A DNA stretch of 25,005 nucleotides from Paramacrobiotus richtersi (GCA_034698045.1 JAQGAU010000670.1:1-25005); one strand, 5' to 3'; shown: positions 1 to 12,466, counted from the first letter of the stretch. Program-made: numbers and translations. Notes: a model not told the origin generated them from the sequence alone.

Positions 1-101
1 TGAGTTTGCGGGTGGTTTTTGTTACATCGCGCCGGTTGCTTGTAAATTGTGTCGACGTTTATTGACGGCTTCACAAAACAGGCTCCAAACGGTGATCCAC
101 C

Positions 102-3100
102 ATGAGGCTAACGCAAACTGCGTCATACTGGAGTGGATTTTACAGTTTTATTGTCGTGTTATGGAATATTCATTTCTCCGAATGTACTTTTTCACGCCTC
201 GGTGAGTAGCAACACACGTGCAGCTTTTTTTCGCTAAATGATTAGTTATTATGCTAATAAAACATTTTACAATACACCATTTTAAATTATCCAAATTTCT
301 GCTTTTTAGCAATAGGATTCGAAATGTTTGCAGTTTTGCTGGACAAATATAGATATTTGTAAGCGTAGTTGCGGCTGGCTACTATTCCATTGATGCCAAG
401 AGTTCGAAAGGTCTTCTGATAAAGATTTCACTGCGACCTTTCTCGTATTTATTTTGCATGCGCCGACAATAATAGCATTTTCCTTTATTTTTCTTTGTTC
501 AGCGAAGCTGTACTGATTATTAAACATAACTCGGTTTTGCTTTGGTACGGTAACCATCATAAAGAATCTAGGGTGAATACATTGTTGCGGTATCCGTTAA
601 ATTAAAGCGAATACCATAGCATGTATACAATATATATATCGCATCCTTCACTGGCATTTTGCATTATAACGATACGCCGCTTAATTACTTCTGCAGCTTC
701 GTGCATAAAATAATATTTCATTAAATATATTGAAGATTGTGGTTCATGTTAATGTATTAGGGTGATATTTCCATTGTTCGGCACCTGTAATTAACTTTCT
801 TCGATTTATGTGTTTTCGTTATGCATACGCGTGGTTATGTTGGCGAAAACTTTGATAAAATCTGGAAAGGATTTCAGTCTGTTACTAAAATATTTAAACA
901 GTAATTTAACATAAGTTATTTACCTTCTAGAGAGTGCGTTTGCATTTTGGTGCGATGCTTGTGCAAGGAGTTTGCAAAGAATGAAAAATACTGAAAATCA
1001 TTATTACTGATAAAGTGTATCTTACGACGTAATGCAGCATAACGTATGGCTTGTATTAAATCCTGGTTATATTTTATTCGAATTGTTTTAGAGAACGGTT
1101 TTCTTACTTGCTGAGTTCAGGTTAACAGTTCGCAACTGAGTGCCTTTTGTTAATTAATTTCAATCCTTACGCTCTTGTAATTCCATCTCAGTGTAACGAA
1201 TTAAAACGTATGTATATAAAAAAAAGATAAAGTGTAGGAGGACGATAATTATGTAGATGGACTGCAGACCTTTGCATGCCACTCAATCGGTAGGTATCCG
1301 CAGCTAATTACGCATAACCCGAGGGTAGTAATTGACATCATTGATTAAAGTTGATAGCTACAGCCGCATTGTTGCGTAACATACATAAGCATTCTATCAA
1401 TCTTTCTGTTTTCGACTGGCCAACCGGAAAATACGCTGAATAAGCAAAAAATGTTTTTAATTCAATACCTGCAAGATAACCTTTTTTCAACAGTAATTAT
1501 CATTTCTTTCAAAAGCGTTGGCAAACCATTACTTCGAATTTTTTTGAGATAGTAATATTTCATACATGAAGCTATGATGATTGGTCTTTTTCAGTGACCC
1601 CGTGTGAAACTCCCTTTGGTACCGGCAGATGCGTGGCCGATCGGAAATGCTGTCAGGATTTTGGTGGAATAATATTCACCAGTGACGGCGTTCAGACTCC
1701 GAAAAAGGAGCTCATACAGTACCGGATTGCTGGCATCAATGCACCCAAAAGCTTCGTTGCGGCGGATAACGACGATATGGACGATGACAACTCGCCCGGG
1801 CACATCTTTCCACGCGCCAATGTTATAGGCTGCGAAGACACCGAAGTGTGCTGCTACTTGCAGCCGGTTGCATCATCGGAACGTGAGGCTTCGGCTTGTA
1901 GTGTCTGCGGTGCCCGCGGAGATGGTGACAATCAGATTGTGAGCGGGAACGTTAACGATAATCACATTGGAAATGGGGGCAGTAGCGACATCGAAGTGCC
2001 AGTAAGTTGAGAATGGTTCTTGTTTTTGCTCTACGTTCGTCACTTTTCGTTGTGTATGAAGTACATCAGTATGTGCGAACACTTGCGGATTGTCAGACTT
2101 CTCCGAAAGGTGCGTATCTTGAATACAAAATTGCTGTCCAGGGTGCGACCAATAAAACTTCAGTCATCGGGCGTTTCCAGCGCGGGCCACGGTCCACGCT
2201 TATCGATCACTGTCGATAAGCGTGGACAGTGGCCAGCGCTGGAAATGGCTGAAGCTGTCGATCCGACAGCGTCGCATTCCGTTGCAAGTACCGGCTCGAA
2301 GTTCGAACTGCACCAGTGACATTTCCAGTTGAGTCCAACGGCCAAGCGATCGTTTACGTATTTCATATTATGGGACAGATAAAGCGGTCGTACAGGTTAA
2401 TAAGGGATTGAAAAGACTAGAAGTCTATAGATTCGGAAGAAAAATCATTTGAGGAGGCTCCTGTCACTTTAATTATGACTGCGGGGAGAAAGCTCAGGCC
2501 GACCTCTAGCGACTCCATGGCGAAGGATTGTTTGGCCCGAGTTCTGGGCACTTTTTCGGGACATGCGCCCGTCAATCGCTAATACTGTATACCCTGTAAT
2601 GCGTGAGAAAACTGTCGGCCGTTTAGCCGTTCGCAAACGAAAACGACATCAGACGCGATGTCTAAACCTGTGTGGAATTCAGTATACGTAGTGAAACTGA
2701 CCGTTGTCAGTGTTGTCTTGGTCAAGGCCATTATCCAAGCGCTTTCGATCAGGATTGCCCGTTTATAACCCAAATTAAAATAGCCCACGGTCTCTTCCAG
2801 TGGGTCTCTAAATGGTTCTGTGAACATGCCTCTGCCATTGGTTATTCGTTTGCAAAGTTCTGGTCATCTTCGTTCTAAGCATCGCTAACTGATTACGTGT
2901 GGTCGCTAACTGGAGTTTTTCGGCGGTCTTTCCGAATTTGTGTTGTTCAGGCTTACGCATATATGTTACTATCTTGTGAGCCGTTGACGTGTTGTTCTGA
3001 ACAACATTGGTTGTTTTACATCTGCGACATCAGCATAATAATATGAACATAACATTTCTGTTGTTTCTAGTCTCGGCAAGGAGATCTATTCCCAACGGGA

Positions 3101-5070
3101 AATGCAGCTAGCTCCTCCGGCAATGCTGCGGCCCCGCCTACAACACCTACAACGACCACCACAACAACTACGGCAAAACCGATGCCACCCCGCAAAGTTA
3201 TCCCTCGAATTTTCGACTACACTTACTCTTTCGACTATTCCAAAATGGCGCGTATTATCAATGGCCGTAATGCCAATAAAAATGCCAACTGTTGGCAAGT
3301 AGCTCTTTCCAATGCGAGTGGAGTGTTTGGTTCCGGTGTTTTACTAGACCACCAGACCGTTCTCACAGTGGCGCACAAAGTCAGCAATGTTAAACGTACC
3401 CAGTTTATTGCAATTTTGGGAGCCTATGATTTCGCCTCGGATGACCTCTTTACGCAGACATTTTACACGTATCCCCTGGAAATCATCATTCATCCGCAGT
3501 ACGATCCTGTGACTTTTGAGAACGATATTGCTATTCTGAAAATTCCTCCAGTTGGCTGTGATAAACCAAATATCTGTACCGTCTGTCTGCCCGATTCGCC
3601 GGTGGATGCCAATGCCTGTTCGGTTCGAGCCATGCCCAAAAGTTTCGGGCAAGACAGCAAGAAACCACTGAAGCCGGCAGCGGAATACTTGCTCAAGCAC
3701 CGAGATGATTTTCTAGACGCCAGTGAAAAACGGCAACTGGAGATGAGAAGTGACCAACCACAACTTCGCAGCGGACCAATTGGATCAGTCTGTGACAAAC
3801 GGTGTGTCGTCAGTGGCTGGGGCACCACGAGAGATCAAGGTCTGTCTCGATACCCTCATGACCTCATCTACTGTTAATTTCAAGTACTACGTGCACGCGT
3901 TTACTATTTATCGAAACTATTTCGAGAAAGATAGACTGGCAACCTTCAGATAACTAAATTGCTGTTTGTTTACGACAAATTACTCCTTTGCAGAAATTGC
4001 AACAATCTTGCAAGAAACCAAGATGGGTGTAATCAACAACAGAGATTGTGAAGCGCGGCTGAGAGCGGTGGGCGTGAGGAACTTTACCGTCAACAGATCG
4101 ATGTTCTGTGCTAGAGCGAATAATGACGATTCCGGAACTTGTGATGTAGGTCGAATGGCTGACAAGATTAATGGAGTCTTTTTAGCGCTGCCGCTTGTAA
4201 CATATGTCTTCACAAAACTCAGATGGCAGACTGACAAAACACTTACATAACCGTTAACATTATCATAATAATGTCAAAATGCGCGATCCGAAGACCTTGT
4301 AGATACTAGCTACCCAGAGTGTCATGCACAGCATACCATATGCCACGACCATCTTCACGGCGCAGTCCTTGATCAAGATATACGTACTATGTTAATATAT
4401 GTTTGAAAAAGATAATTTTCTCATTATTACTGTACTACCACTCTAAACCATTTTGGCATATTATGCACTTTTACCGCAGAGTGTCTTTCATTTTAAAATC
4501 TGCACATGAAACCTGTATGAAGCATTACAATAATTATATATGTTTCTGTAACTGTTTTGCATGTTAATTTATGGATTATGGCAAAGTTAATTCTGTTCGC
4601 CTTATTGCTAACTTAGGTTGTTGTTATGTTTGCAGAGAGATGGAGGAGGCCCGTTAGTGTGTCAAGCCGACGATGGCCGATGGGTTCTGCATGGATTAAC
4701 CGCACTGGGCCTAGACAACTGTCAGTTCGGTACTCAAGCACCCGGCATGTTCGTCGATGTCGGGAAATACATTGACTGGATCACCAAAGCGGGCTTTGTT
4801 AAGCAAACATCCTCCATGGGATCCCGGAGCATCCCCGTTAAATTGAGCATCAACTTAGGCCCCTCCCAGAAGCTGGAGTTAAGGTCAGACCAGAAAACAC
4901 CGGCCGGAAACGGCACCGATAAATCCATACATTTGAAACTCTTTCCCAACCGGGTAACGGAAGATGTTCCCCTGATGAAGCCGGTCAGTCCTGAACAATT
5001 TAAAAGAGTCAATGTTCCGGTTCCTTCGCAAAAGGGCGTGGAAAAGAAACGATTTCCAGTGGAGATATAA
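102..5070 (+). CDS. CLIP-domain serine protease homologue, catalytically dead (PPAF2/CLIPA-like)
   Basis: Five exons: 102-201, 1595-2001, 3071-3839, 3994-4145, 4636-5070; 620 residues in continuous phase. The start ATG has a CCACC context and an in-frame TGA twelve bases upstream. Residues 1-30 look like a signal peptide. A clip-type domain follows (Cys37, 46, 52, 53, 113, 119, 120), then a Pro/Thr-rich linker (about 190-208) and an S1 chymotrypsin fold starting at Arg230|IING. His271 (TVAHKV) and Asp321 (ENDIAIL) are kept, but the nucleophile motif reads RDGGGPLVC, so the serine is Gly479; position 189 (chymotrypsin numbering) is also Gly. The Cys that normally follows the catalytic His is Lys. 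Such homologues are non-catalytic cofactors, in arthropods typically of prophenoloxidase activation in haemolymph; that role is inferred. Unusual are an insert of about 60 residues before CVVSGWG and a basic C-terminal tail of about 85 residues. Confidence 0.9.
202..1594 (+). other. Intron 1 of the protease homologue
   Basis: A 1,393-base intron (GTGAGT to TTTTTCAG, phase 1). It is AT-rich with scattered short homopolymers. I see no conserved exon, RNA gene or repeat structure inside it. A short minus-strand open frame near 306-560 has no recognisable features. Confidence 0.7.
2002..3070 (+). other. Intron 2 of the protease homologue
   Basis: A 1,069-base intron (GTAAGT to TTTCTAG, phase 0). 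It contains the inverted repeat at 2177-2242 and, from about 2160 to 2880, a block visibly richer in G+C than other introns here. Both strands of that block carry short open frames without recognisable domains. Confidence 0.7.
2177..2242. repeat. Near-perfect inverted repeat / hairpin
   Basis: Arms 2177-2206 and 2213-2242 are reverse complements over 30 bases with two mismatches, separated by the 6-base loop TCACTG. Three more pairs (TTT/AAA) extend the stem outward, and CTTCAG/CTGAAG pair again after an asymmetric internal loop. In sense RNA both mismatches are G-A. The size and shape fit a microRNA-type hairpin or a palindromic element; the sequence alone does not decide. Confidence 0.75.
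4146..4635 (+). other. Intron 4 of the protease homologue
   Basis: A 490-base AT-rich intron (GTAGGT to TTTGCAG, phase 0) that splits the active-site region between Asp476 and Arg477. No other feature seen. Confidence 0.7.
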
Positions 5071-5090
5071 TATTAGGAATCATTGCTATG

Positions 5091-5145
5091 TTTATTTGTT
5101 TGATCTTTTTTTCCTTACAGTATATGTTCCGAATTTCCTTTTATT
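5091..5145 (-). terminator. Candidate polyadenylation signals of the SLC22-like gene
   Basis: Two minus-strand AATAAA hexamers lie at 5145-5140 and 5096-5091, about 176 and 225 bases after the SLC22-like stop codon. The distal one is only about 20 bases beyond the stop of the convergent protease homologue, so the two 3' UTRs may overlap. Confidence 0.4.
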
Positions 5146-5320
5146 AACCGTGCAGGTCACAGTTATAATTAGCGTCAAGGCTTCAGTTTTTTTATGGATT
5201 TTTGTTCCTCGGTGAGGACTGTGTAAAATATGTTCTAATAAGCGCGGTGCAGCTTTTGTCGCTGGTCGACGAAAAAAAGAGGTGATACGAACAGAAAACG
5301 GATTTGCTTCCATAAATTCA

Positions 5321-8087
5321 CTAAGAAACGTGCAGTAGGTTAGGATCCGTATGTTCCGGAAGGAAAAACACTGCCACAGCACCCAGTATCGATACCACTC
5401 CAATAATTACAATCGGTAGCCCGGGAAATGCGTAGCTCGTCTAAAAAAACACAGAAAACATTGTTTTCCTGGTTATATACATGATTACTGATTAATTTCC
5501 TTTGCTAGCGAATAAACACACAGGACGCCCTATATATTACAGAACACTTTGTTTCTGGCAGTCGGGCTTACAAGAGAAGACAGCTGAGGCGACAACATGC
5601 CCCCAGCCATGAAAAACATGAACCCAACTCCGAAACCGCTGTTGCGAATTTGCGTGGGGAATAATTCAGCAGCATACAGGAACATTAGGCAATAACTGCC
5701 GACGATGGACATTCGTCCTAATAATGTTAGAATCACTTTCAGGCGGCTCGATGATATCATGCCACCGGAAATGGTTAATGCACCGGCAACAAGGAAAAAT
5801 CCTATCATAGGATACTTTTTGCCAGATCTGTAATTATAAAGCGAATGTTTACGCACAGTCGTACAGGTAAACAGTTTTATAAAAGGTAATCAGTTTTATT
5901 CAACGGTATGTAAGTTTACCCTAGGTAAGCTTACCGTAGGTTGATGTTTATAAACACTAACAGTTAATAAGCGCAGCGGAAATTGAAATTTTTTTTAACA
6001 ATATGAATTCGCATTACAAATTTATTTCAACAAAATGCAGTTCAAAAGTACGTTTTGGAAGTCTAAAATGGCATGTGCAGGTAACGATTAACGTTAGTTT
6101 TCATGTTCCTACTTCAATGCTACCACAGTAGCAAGAAGACATGGAATTAATTCCAGTGCTCCGCCCACTAGCAAGTCGGTGTATATATTGTCGGAAAAGT
6201 TGTCAATTAAAAATGATAATCCCGAGTAACCAAAATTGGTGGCGAACCTGCAACAGAATGGAATTATAATTACAGTAAGTTACATCAAATATTGCGAAAG
6301 TTTATGGAAGCACAGCAGCCAGGTTACGTTTATATAGACTTGTAGAAGGTGACGATATGCAATGCAAAGTGATTCCTTACCAAATAAAGGATATCAGAAT
6401 CGTAAATTTTCGGATTTTCGGTATCCGGAAGCAGTCCGCCACGGTATATTTGTGGGAGGTTTCCTGATCTTTGAGAGTGTTCTGCGCAATGCTCGTCAAA
6501 GCGGAGATGTCATCTTCCGAAAGTTCATGACCGTTTATACGCGAGATTTGTCGAATGGTATCTTCTGCTTTATTAATTTCTCCGTTGACTATTAACCACT
6601 GCAAAGATTCCGGGGCAAACCTGTAAAAATGCGTATTTAACCACATGTACATACAGTAGTTGCAAGTTCGTAATCACATGCAGAAAATCAATTTTACAGC
6701 CTCGCTCCTTTACAATAACTGGCTGTCTCTTATGATGCGTAGAATTATAAAATGCGACTATACAATGCCGTGTTATTGAACACTTTTTCCCCTTACCAGA
6801 GATTAAGTACTGCGATGCCAGTACATGCAGCCAGAAAGGATTGAATAAGTTCCCATCGCTGCAAATACGATGCACAAACGGCCAAGGTCATGACTCCTAA
6901 CGGGAAGAAAAATTCACTAGCTGCCGCAATCGGTGTACGTCTTGCAGGAGGACTCCATTCCATCAGTAGGACGTAAGCCGTGCTGAAGACACCCTGTTTA
7001 CAAAATTAATGTTTCTTGTTAGTGAGCAATCAATTTTAGTTATCAACAGGAACGGCGACCATTTTCCCGCAAGTTACAGACTCTTTAAATCCCAGGCTTT
7101 AGATCGTATCTTACAGGGCATTCATAAAAAGAAATGTGAGGACGATTTTACATTTTTTTCATTTGTTGCTGTAACGATACAGCTGTTACTGATTATCGAC
7201 ATTTATATACAATTACACTTTCATACCACTCTTCCGATCCCAGCCAGAAATCGAAGGACTGTAAACAGTGCAAAATTTCGCACAAATATCAGGGATACAT
7301 GTACTGCAATAAAGGCCACGCTGGACGTAAGCAGAACCGGTCGTCGTCCATAGCGGTCAGATAACCAGCCCACAAGTGGGCCGGCTATAGCAGATCCTAC
7401 ATAAAAGAATCAGCAGTCGTTCGCGACCCGTAGGTTTCCTATTTCTTTAGGTATTGACGGCGAAAATCTTGTTCGGGACTTTTAATTTACCAACATAATA
7501 TAGTGTTGTGGTAATGTCCGCCAGCGATTTTTTTGAGCATACCAGCTGCATCTGTAATAAATGCGCGGAGAATAATGATCCGATACAGTTATAATGTTAA
7601 AGACTGTATAAGTAACCACAGAGTCAGATATTTCTGTGGAAAGTTTGGACAGATTCCGACGGTTACTTACATCTCCTATTATCGAAGTCTGGTGTCCCTT
7701 ATATGCAAAGGTCAAAGTCCCATTGCAGTCACAGTAGTCAGTCGAAACATTGCGCATCGGATATCCCGTATGATGAGGAACGTCCGGTCTGAAATTCACG
7801 CCGGAACCGGAAGTACTGTTGTTCACTACAGGGGCACAGTAAATTTCCTGCGGGGGAAGATTATAAAAGATTGGAATGAGATCCGACATCAGCAGAGGAG
7901 TAAACTGCAGACATAAGGCAAAAAACTGAATATAATGGAAACGTCCCGGATTGCCGACCATTTGCAAAGCATCATCGGGTGTTTGAAATCGCTTTGACGA
8001 GTTTTGCGATGCTTGCCCATCACTGGAACTCTGCTCAATGATTGGAGACAGTTTCCCGCGTAGTAGCGGCGAACGTTCTGATGCCAT
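5321..8087 (-). CDS. SLC22-like (organic ion transporter family) MFS transporter
   Basis: Eight exons read on the minus strand: 8087-7671, 7551-7491, 7396-7227, 6993-6797, 6620-6381, 6247-6113, 5827-5572, 5440-5321; 531 residues. Family marks are the long extracellular loop after the first membrane helix with several N-glycosylation sequons (such as NNST and NVST), WLSDRYGRRP (about 170-179) after helix 2, FAPESLQWL and the following cytoplasmic helix, and YAAELFPTQIRNSGFG near helix 10. The protein should move small organic ions or zwitterions across a membrane; substrate is unknown. The cytoplasmic N-terminus (about 48 residues) is long and holds ERSPLL, an acidic dileucine pattern, so a lysosomal or endosomal location is possible. 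Start chosen as the first ATG in a long open first exon. It is convergent with the protease homologue, 250 bases apart. Confidence 0.9.
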
Positions 8088-8928
8088 TACGCGGGTGTTT
8101 GAGTGAAATGCAAAGGATTATATTTTTTGGTACACTTCACTAATAAATCTGAAATTCACTAATTTAACCCATGATCTAGAATACGGCGACATTTGGAATG
8201 CCAATGTTTACTATTTTCGGTGATTCTTGACCTGGCTTATGTCATTACTATCAGTGTATCACCGGCTATCTTAAGGACGGAATCCCTTATCGTTCCGCAG
8301 CATAACGGCATCGAAGAAATTCTGCGCAACGATTACAACCTCTTGATAATGTTGTTCCGCTGTAGAGTAGGTCGGTATCGCGCATCGTAAAACGACTGTT
8401 GTGATCGTCTCGACATACAAAGTCTCTGGTTCACTCATCTAGCAATACATATACCAAATTGAAGTAATGTTTTTTACAATGTTCTCATCGATGTGGAATT
8501 ATGCTAGCTGCTTTGCCAATTTGCAATTACATCTCCTGTTATAAACACAACGAACAGGCGAGCAACATTGCGTAAAAATTATTGTGTTATGACTACCTGT
8601 CTGATTATCGCTTGTGTTATCCGTTACGCAAATATCATCCAGTTGCTGATTATCATAGCTTGGACAAACGACTGCCGTCAGAAAACTGTCTTGTTATAAT
8701 CACAAAAAAATCGAGGATTAGGTGAGCATTCACTCCGTCTCCAACATGCGAAACGAACCTGACAATGCCTCGAAAATACGCATGACAATTTCGAGTGTTT
8801 TGACGTTTTTAATGCGGGGTTGCGGTGAGGTTCACTCAACATTGTTTACGCAACCGTTACATATAACCGCACAGGAAGCCATCGAATAGCGAAACAAGCT
8901 ACTGTTATGGGTCAACATAACGATCCAT
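8088..8928. other. Intergenic stretch between SLC22-like and alanine aminotransferase genes
   Basis: It should hold the SLC22-like promoter and 5' UTR (near 8088) and the aminotransferase 3' UTR (near 8928). A variant minus-strand signal ATTAAA lies at 8813-8808, about 116 bases after the aminotransferase stop. A plus-strand open frame at 8193-8390 has no recognisable features. Nothing else is seen. Confidence 0.6.
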
Positions 8929-11900
8929 TCAAGAATATCTTTCGGTCATGTTCTTGTGGAAACTAGCCACCTTCTCGAGCATTTCGTGTAGCAAATCAAC
9001 AGGTGGTAGAATGGTTGTCCTAAAATAAGGGACATGAATCACATTCAAAGACCGGCAAACAGAAATGGCTGTGCTTACCGAAAATGGTACGTTCCCGGTG
9101 TCTGACGGAAACCGGATCCAGGCACCACAACCACACCAGTGCTGTCCATGAGCTGCATTACGTAATGCAGATCAGGTATGCGTCCTTTTGCCTGTAATAT
9201 GAAAAACCACGGTAACCAGTTGTTTTTTCGCTTGTGCTTCCGATTTTACGAAGAGATATGATCTTTTAAAATACCATAACAGACGTGTAATTAAAGCAGT
9301 AAGACTCGTTAGCGGATCGCACAGACCTTTGCTTCCTGGATGAACTTTTCCGGCAGATCCAGTCTGGGAAATGCGTACATGGCTCCCTGCACTGCATTGC
9401 AACTTATTCCGGGGATATTGTTGAGTAACTCGGTGGTCATACGCGCCCTTTGTACGAGGGATGCCCGGGTTGTTTCGCGTTCTTTGGTGAAAAGATCATA
9501 GGATGGATCGCCCGACTTCGGCAGGTTGACCATTGCATACACAGCTAACTGCATAAAAATCAAGCAAAGGGCATCATTAAATTACTGAAAAATAAGATGC
9601 AACGGGACTTACTTCTACGCTGTATATTTAAATAGTTTGTTTTCTAACTGACTTTTGTTGGACTCGTACATATATACACATATTATGTTCTGTCATTAAT
9701 ATATTAATTATAACAAAAACGTACTTGACCAGTGACATTGTGGGCGCGAATCGAAAGAAGTTTCTGCATTTCGTCTAGAATTGCTCGGTCGAAGTTGTGA
9801 AATTCGATGTATCCCCCTCTTCCTCCACATCTGTATTGGAAATAATTTATCCATGGAATTGCTGTACAATTGTCCTGAAGTGCTAATTTAGGATAACATA
9901 CTCGTTCATCAAGCCCTTTGATACTGAATGCATAGACATGAGTTCCATATCACAGTAAGGGTGTCCCATTTCCGCCATCGTTTTCTTAAAGGAGTAGAAT
10001 TTCCGGGCAGGGTCGTGGATGTTTTCTTGGTAGACCTTAGGAAAACATGGACAAACTCAGATAGTTTACAAATACCATCGGCCTTTTATTATACTGCAAT
10101 GGCTGGATTGTTAAGCATGCCAAGAAGGCGCATAGTCCGTAGAAGCTCATGTTGATTTCCGAACAAATTGTGGCAGTAACGTATAACTATGTGTCAGGCA
10201 TATATATATATATATATTTGTTAACGTAAAAACTGATAATTATTATATTATCAATATATAGGATAATTTCTATCATATGACTGTGCAGTATGTGGTAGCA
10301 ATCATAAAATTAATGTTCATATTTATTGTTGCATCGGTATTTTTATACCTCGTCCGCCAGAATTACTAGATGCCTTTCATGCGCAAACCGAATAACTTCC
10401 TGGATATTTTCTTTGGACAACACCTGTCCAGTGGGGTTTCCCGGGTTAATTACGATTAGGATTTTGGGATCACAGTCTTGGGAATCATCTGTTTACGTAA
10501 AAGAAAGAAAAGAGGATGTTCGCAGTACAGTAAGCTACGTGTAATATAAACGCATGTATCTTACCCATTGCTCTGTTGAGCTCTTTAACATTCAGCTGCC
10601 AATCATTTTCTTCATCCAAATAATATTGGATCTATGAGAAACACAATGTCATATTCCACTTATCAGAGGTTCAGTCAAACAAACCTTTCCCACATTAAAT
10701 TTTATTGTAACGCTGGTAATATGCTTACTAATATATGCTTACTTCCACCTTATTGCACTTATCCGGCTTATTGCACGTGAGCTGGGCATAAGCAGCACGA
10801 TTGTTTCTGAACATTAAAAATGATTGAATACCTCTTTCAGTCCAGTTTCGGCAATGCAGCTTGGATAATACGCAAACGTGGGTACTGGCACCAGTAATCC
10901 AGCTGGTTTCCTCCCTTCACTTGTGGTGTTGAAAAGTTGTAATATACTCTGTAGGCAAGCAATTATATTGATAATACAGTTTAAACAAACGGTGTATCGC
11001 TTTTGCACTGGGTGAAAACTATACTGACTACACATCCAGTACTTCCTCCTGGCTTACCACAATTCCGTCACCAGCACCGTTGAAGAGAAATATCTCCTCA
11101 GCGAACGCCGGAACTCCACCATCCCGCTCCTGAATGAAACGCGCAACGTCCTTCCGTACAACTGTAAGCCCTTGGAGGTCGGTCACATAAGCACCGATAC
11201 TTCTCCCGTGGCAGGAGTCTAGGAATCGCTTGCTTAACGCTTGGATATCTGCCGGATAACGGGCACCATCCTCAGGACACGCACAGCAAGCCAACAACTG
11301 TATTTCAAAAAGCAATGTGTAGTGACCATTTGCTACCGACTTGACAATAACAGCAAAACTGTAATACCGTATTAGCCTCGTGAACTGCTCTCGACAGCCT
11401 GTTTTAGGGAGAGTAATACGTGGTTTTGTATAGTGCCGTGTATAAAATGCCTTATCACTTCTGTCATACGTTGACGATTATAATTTTTCGTTTGTACCAC
11501 ATCGCATGTGCTGTCTTGATAGCTGATAAGTTTCATTTCTTGGAGCATTAATTTGATTCGTGAAATATGACGGTGAAATACACGGCATATATTGGAAACA
11601 AAGTCTATATGCGCGGTATCTATAATGTTTTCGAATGCACGAGATTAATGTAGTTATGCACAAGTTGTAATTTTCTTGGAATGAAACTGAGATAAAATCA
11701 TTTACTTTTACATTAATCGGTGCATTTACTTTTATACAACTTGATCTTTATTGTAGGAATGCATTTACATATACATGCAAGTGATAAGCCAACCTTGAAC
11801 TTTTACCTGCCGGTAGAATGTTAAAGGTTTCTGGCCCATAGCAGGTGCATCTCCGACATTGCATCGTATGACTTTATCGAATGGCATCTTCTTTCCCTGA

Positions 11901-12149
11901 GAACAATAATCATATCATGTTGACCGCAAACAGAAATCAAATGACTGCACAGAAGGGCCTGAAAAACAATACATTTCGCAAATCCCGTTCCAGCTCGGTG
12001 GCACGTGTAGCGACTGGTCCCCGAATGGCATAAGCAATCGACCGGACGTGGGGGTTTACGTCGTTCAAGGTCAGCACTTTTTTCCCAACTCCCTTGCATC
12101 CAGCATCGGCATGGCCATTTGTCACTTTGGCTGATTCACCGTTCTGCAT
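8929..12149 (-). CDS. GPT: Alanine aminotransferase (PLP enzyme)
   Basis: Eleven minus-strand exons: 12149-11973, 11896-11807, 11297-11058, 10948-10832, 10631-10565, 10488-10349, 10035-9902, 9830-9725, 9548-9327, 9191-9079, 9019-8929; 498 residues, the usual length. The enzyme interconverts alanine + 2-oxoglutarate with pyruvate + glutamate. Marks in order: [14 protein letters not shown] near the N-terminus, [45 protein letters not shown], and MHSVSKG holding the likely PLP lysine (Lys317), then CGGRGGY and PGSGF. Start: the first ATG (context CAAAATGC); 42 further in-frame codons upstream lack an ATG, so a mitochondrial form would need another exon. Animal enzymes are cytosolic or mitochondrial; this N-terminus looks cytosolic. 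Its neighbours SLC22 and SEC23 show no functional link. Confidence 0.95.
10201..10217. repeat. (TA)n microsatellite
   Basis: About eight TA units inside the 313-base aminotransferase intron 10348-10036, in an otherwise AT-rich region. That intron holds no other feature I can see. Confidence 0.8.
11298..11806 (-). other. Aminotransferase intron 2 with a diverged repeat copy
   Basis: A 509-base intron, the longest of this gene. About 11500-11580 resembles 12875-12965 (SEC23 3' flank): shared blocks include GTCTTGATA, AAGTTTCATT and GGTGAAATA in the same order and orientation. No gene is recognised. Confidence 0.45.
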
Positions 12150-12466
12150 TTTGCGAAGATCTCCTTGTATCAAAGGAGTACGAAACCAAAGTACGCTCGT
12201 GAACGGGACACAATGCGAAGTCGGGATATGCAGCTGCCTTGCGTAAACCTTAAAGCACACTTCTGATTCGAACACCGGTTCTGGCTGTCATTCGTTGTGT
12301 AATATCGGCCCAAAATATAAGATTTTCAAACCGTACACGTGCTAATACAATGCGAGCAACTTGATCGATAGCTTATCAGTCAAAAAGGCAAAGGTCAGGG
12401 TCAGCGTACAATAAACCGCAGCATATTCTTTTGTATTTCGACAATAAATTACTGCATCAATAAGAT

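Noticed and set aside
2007-2319. Plus-strand frames across the hairpin in intron 2
   Set aside because: They start inside the intron, cross the inverted repeat, and have no domain; splice phase across the intron is already satisfied.
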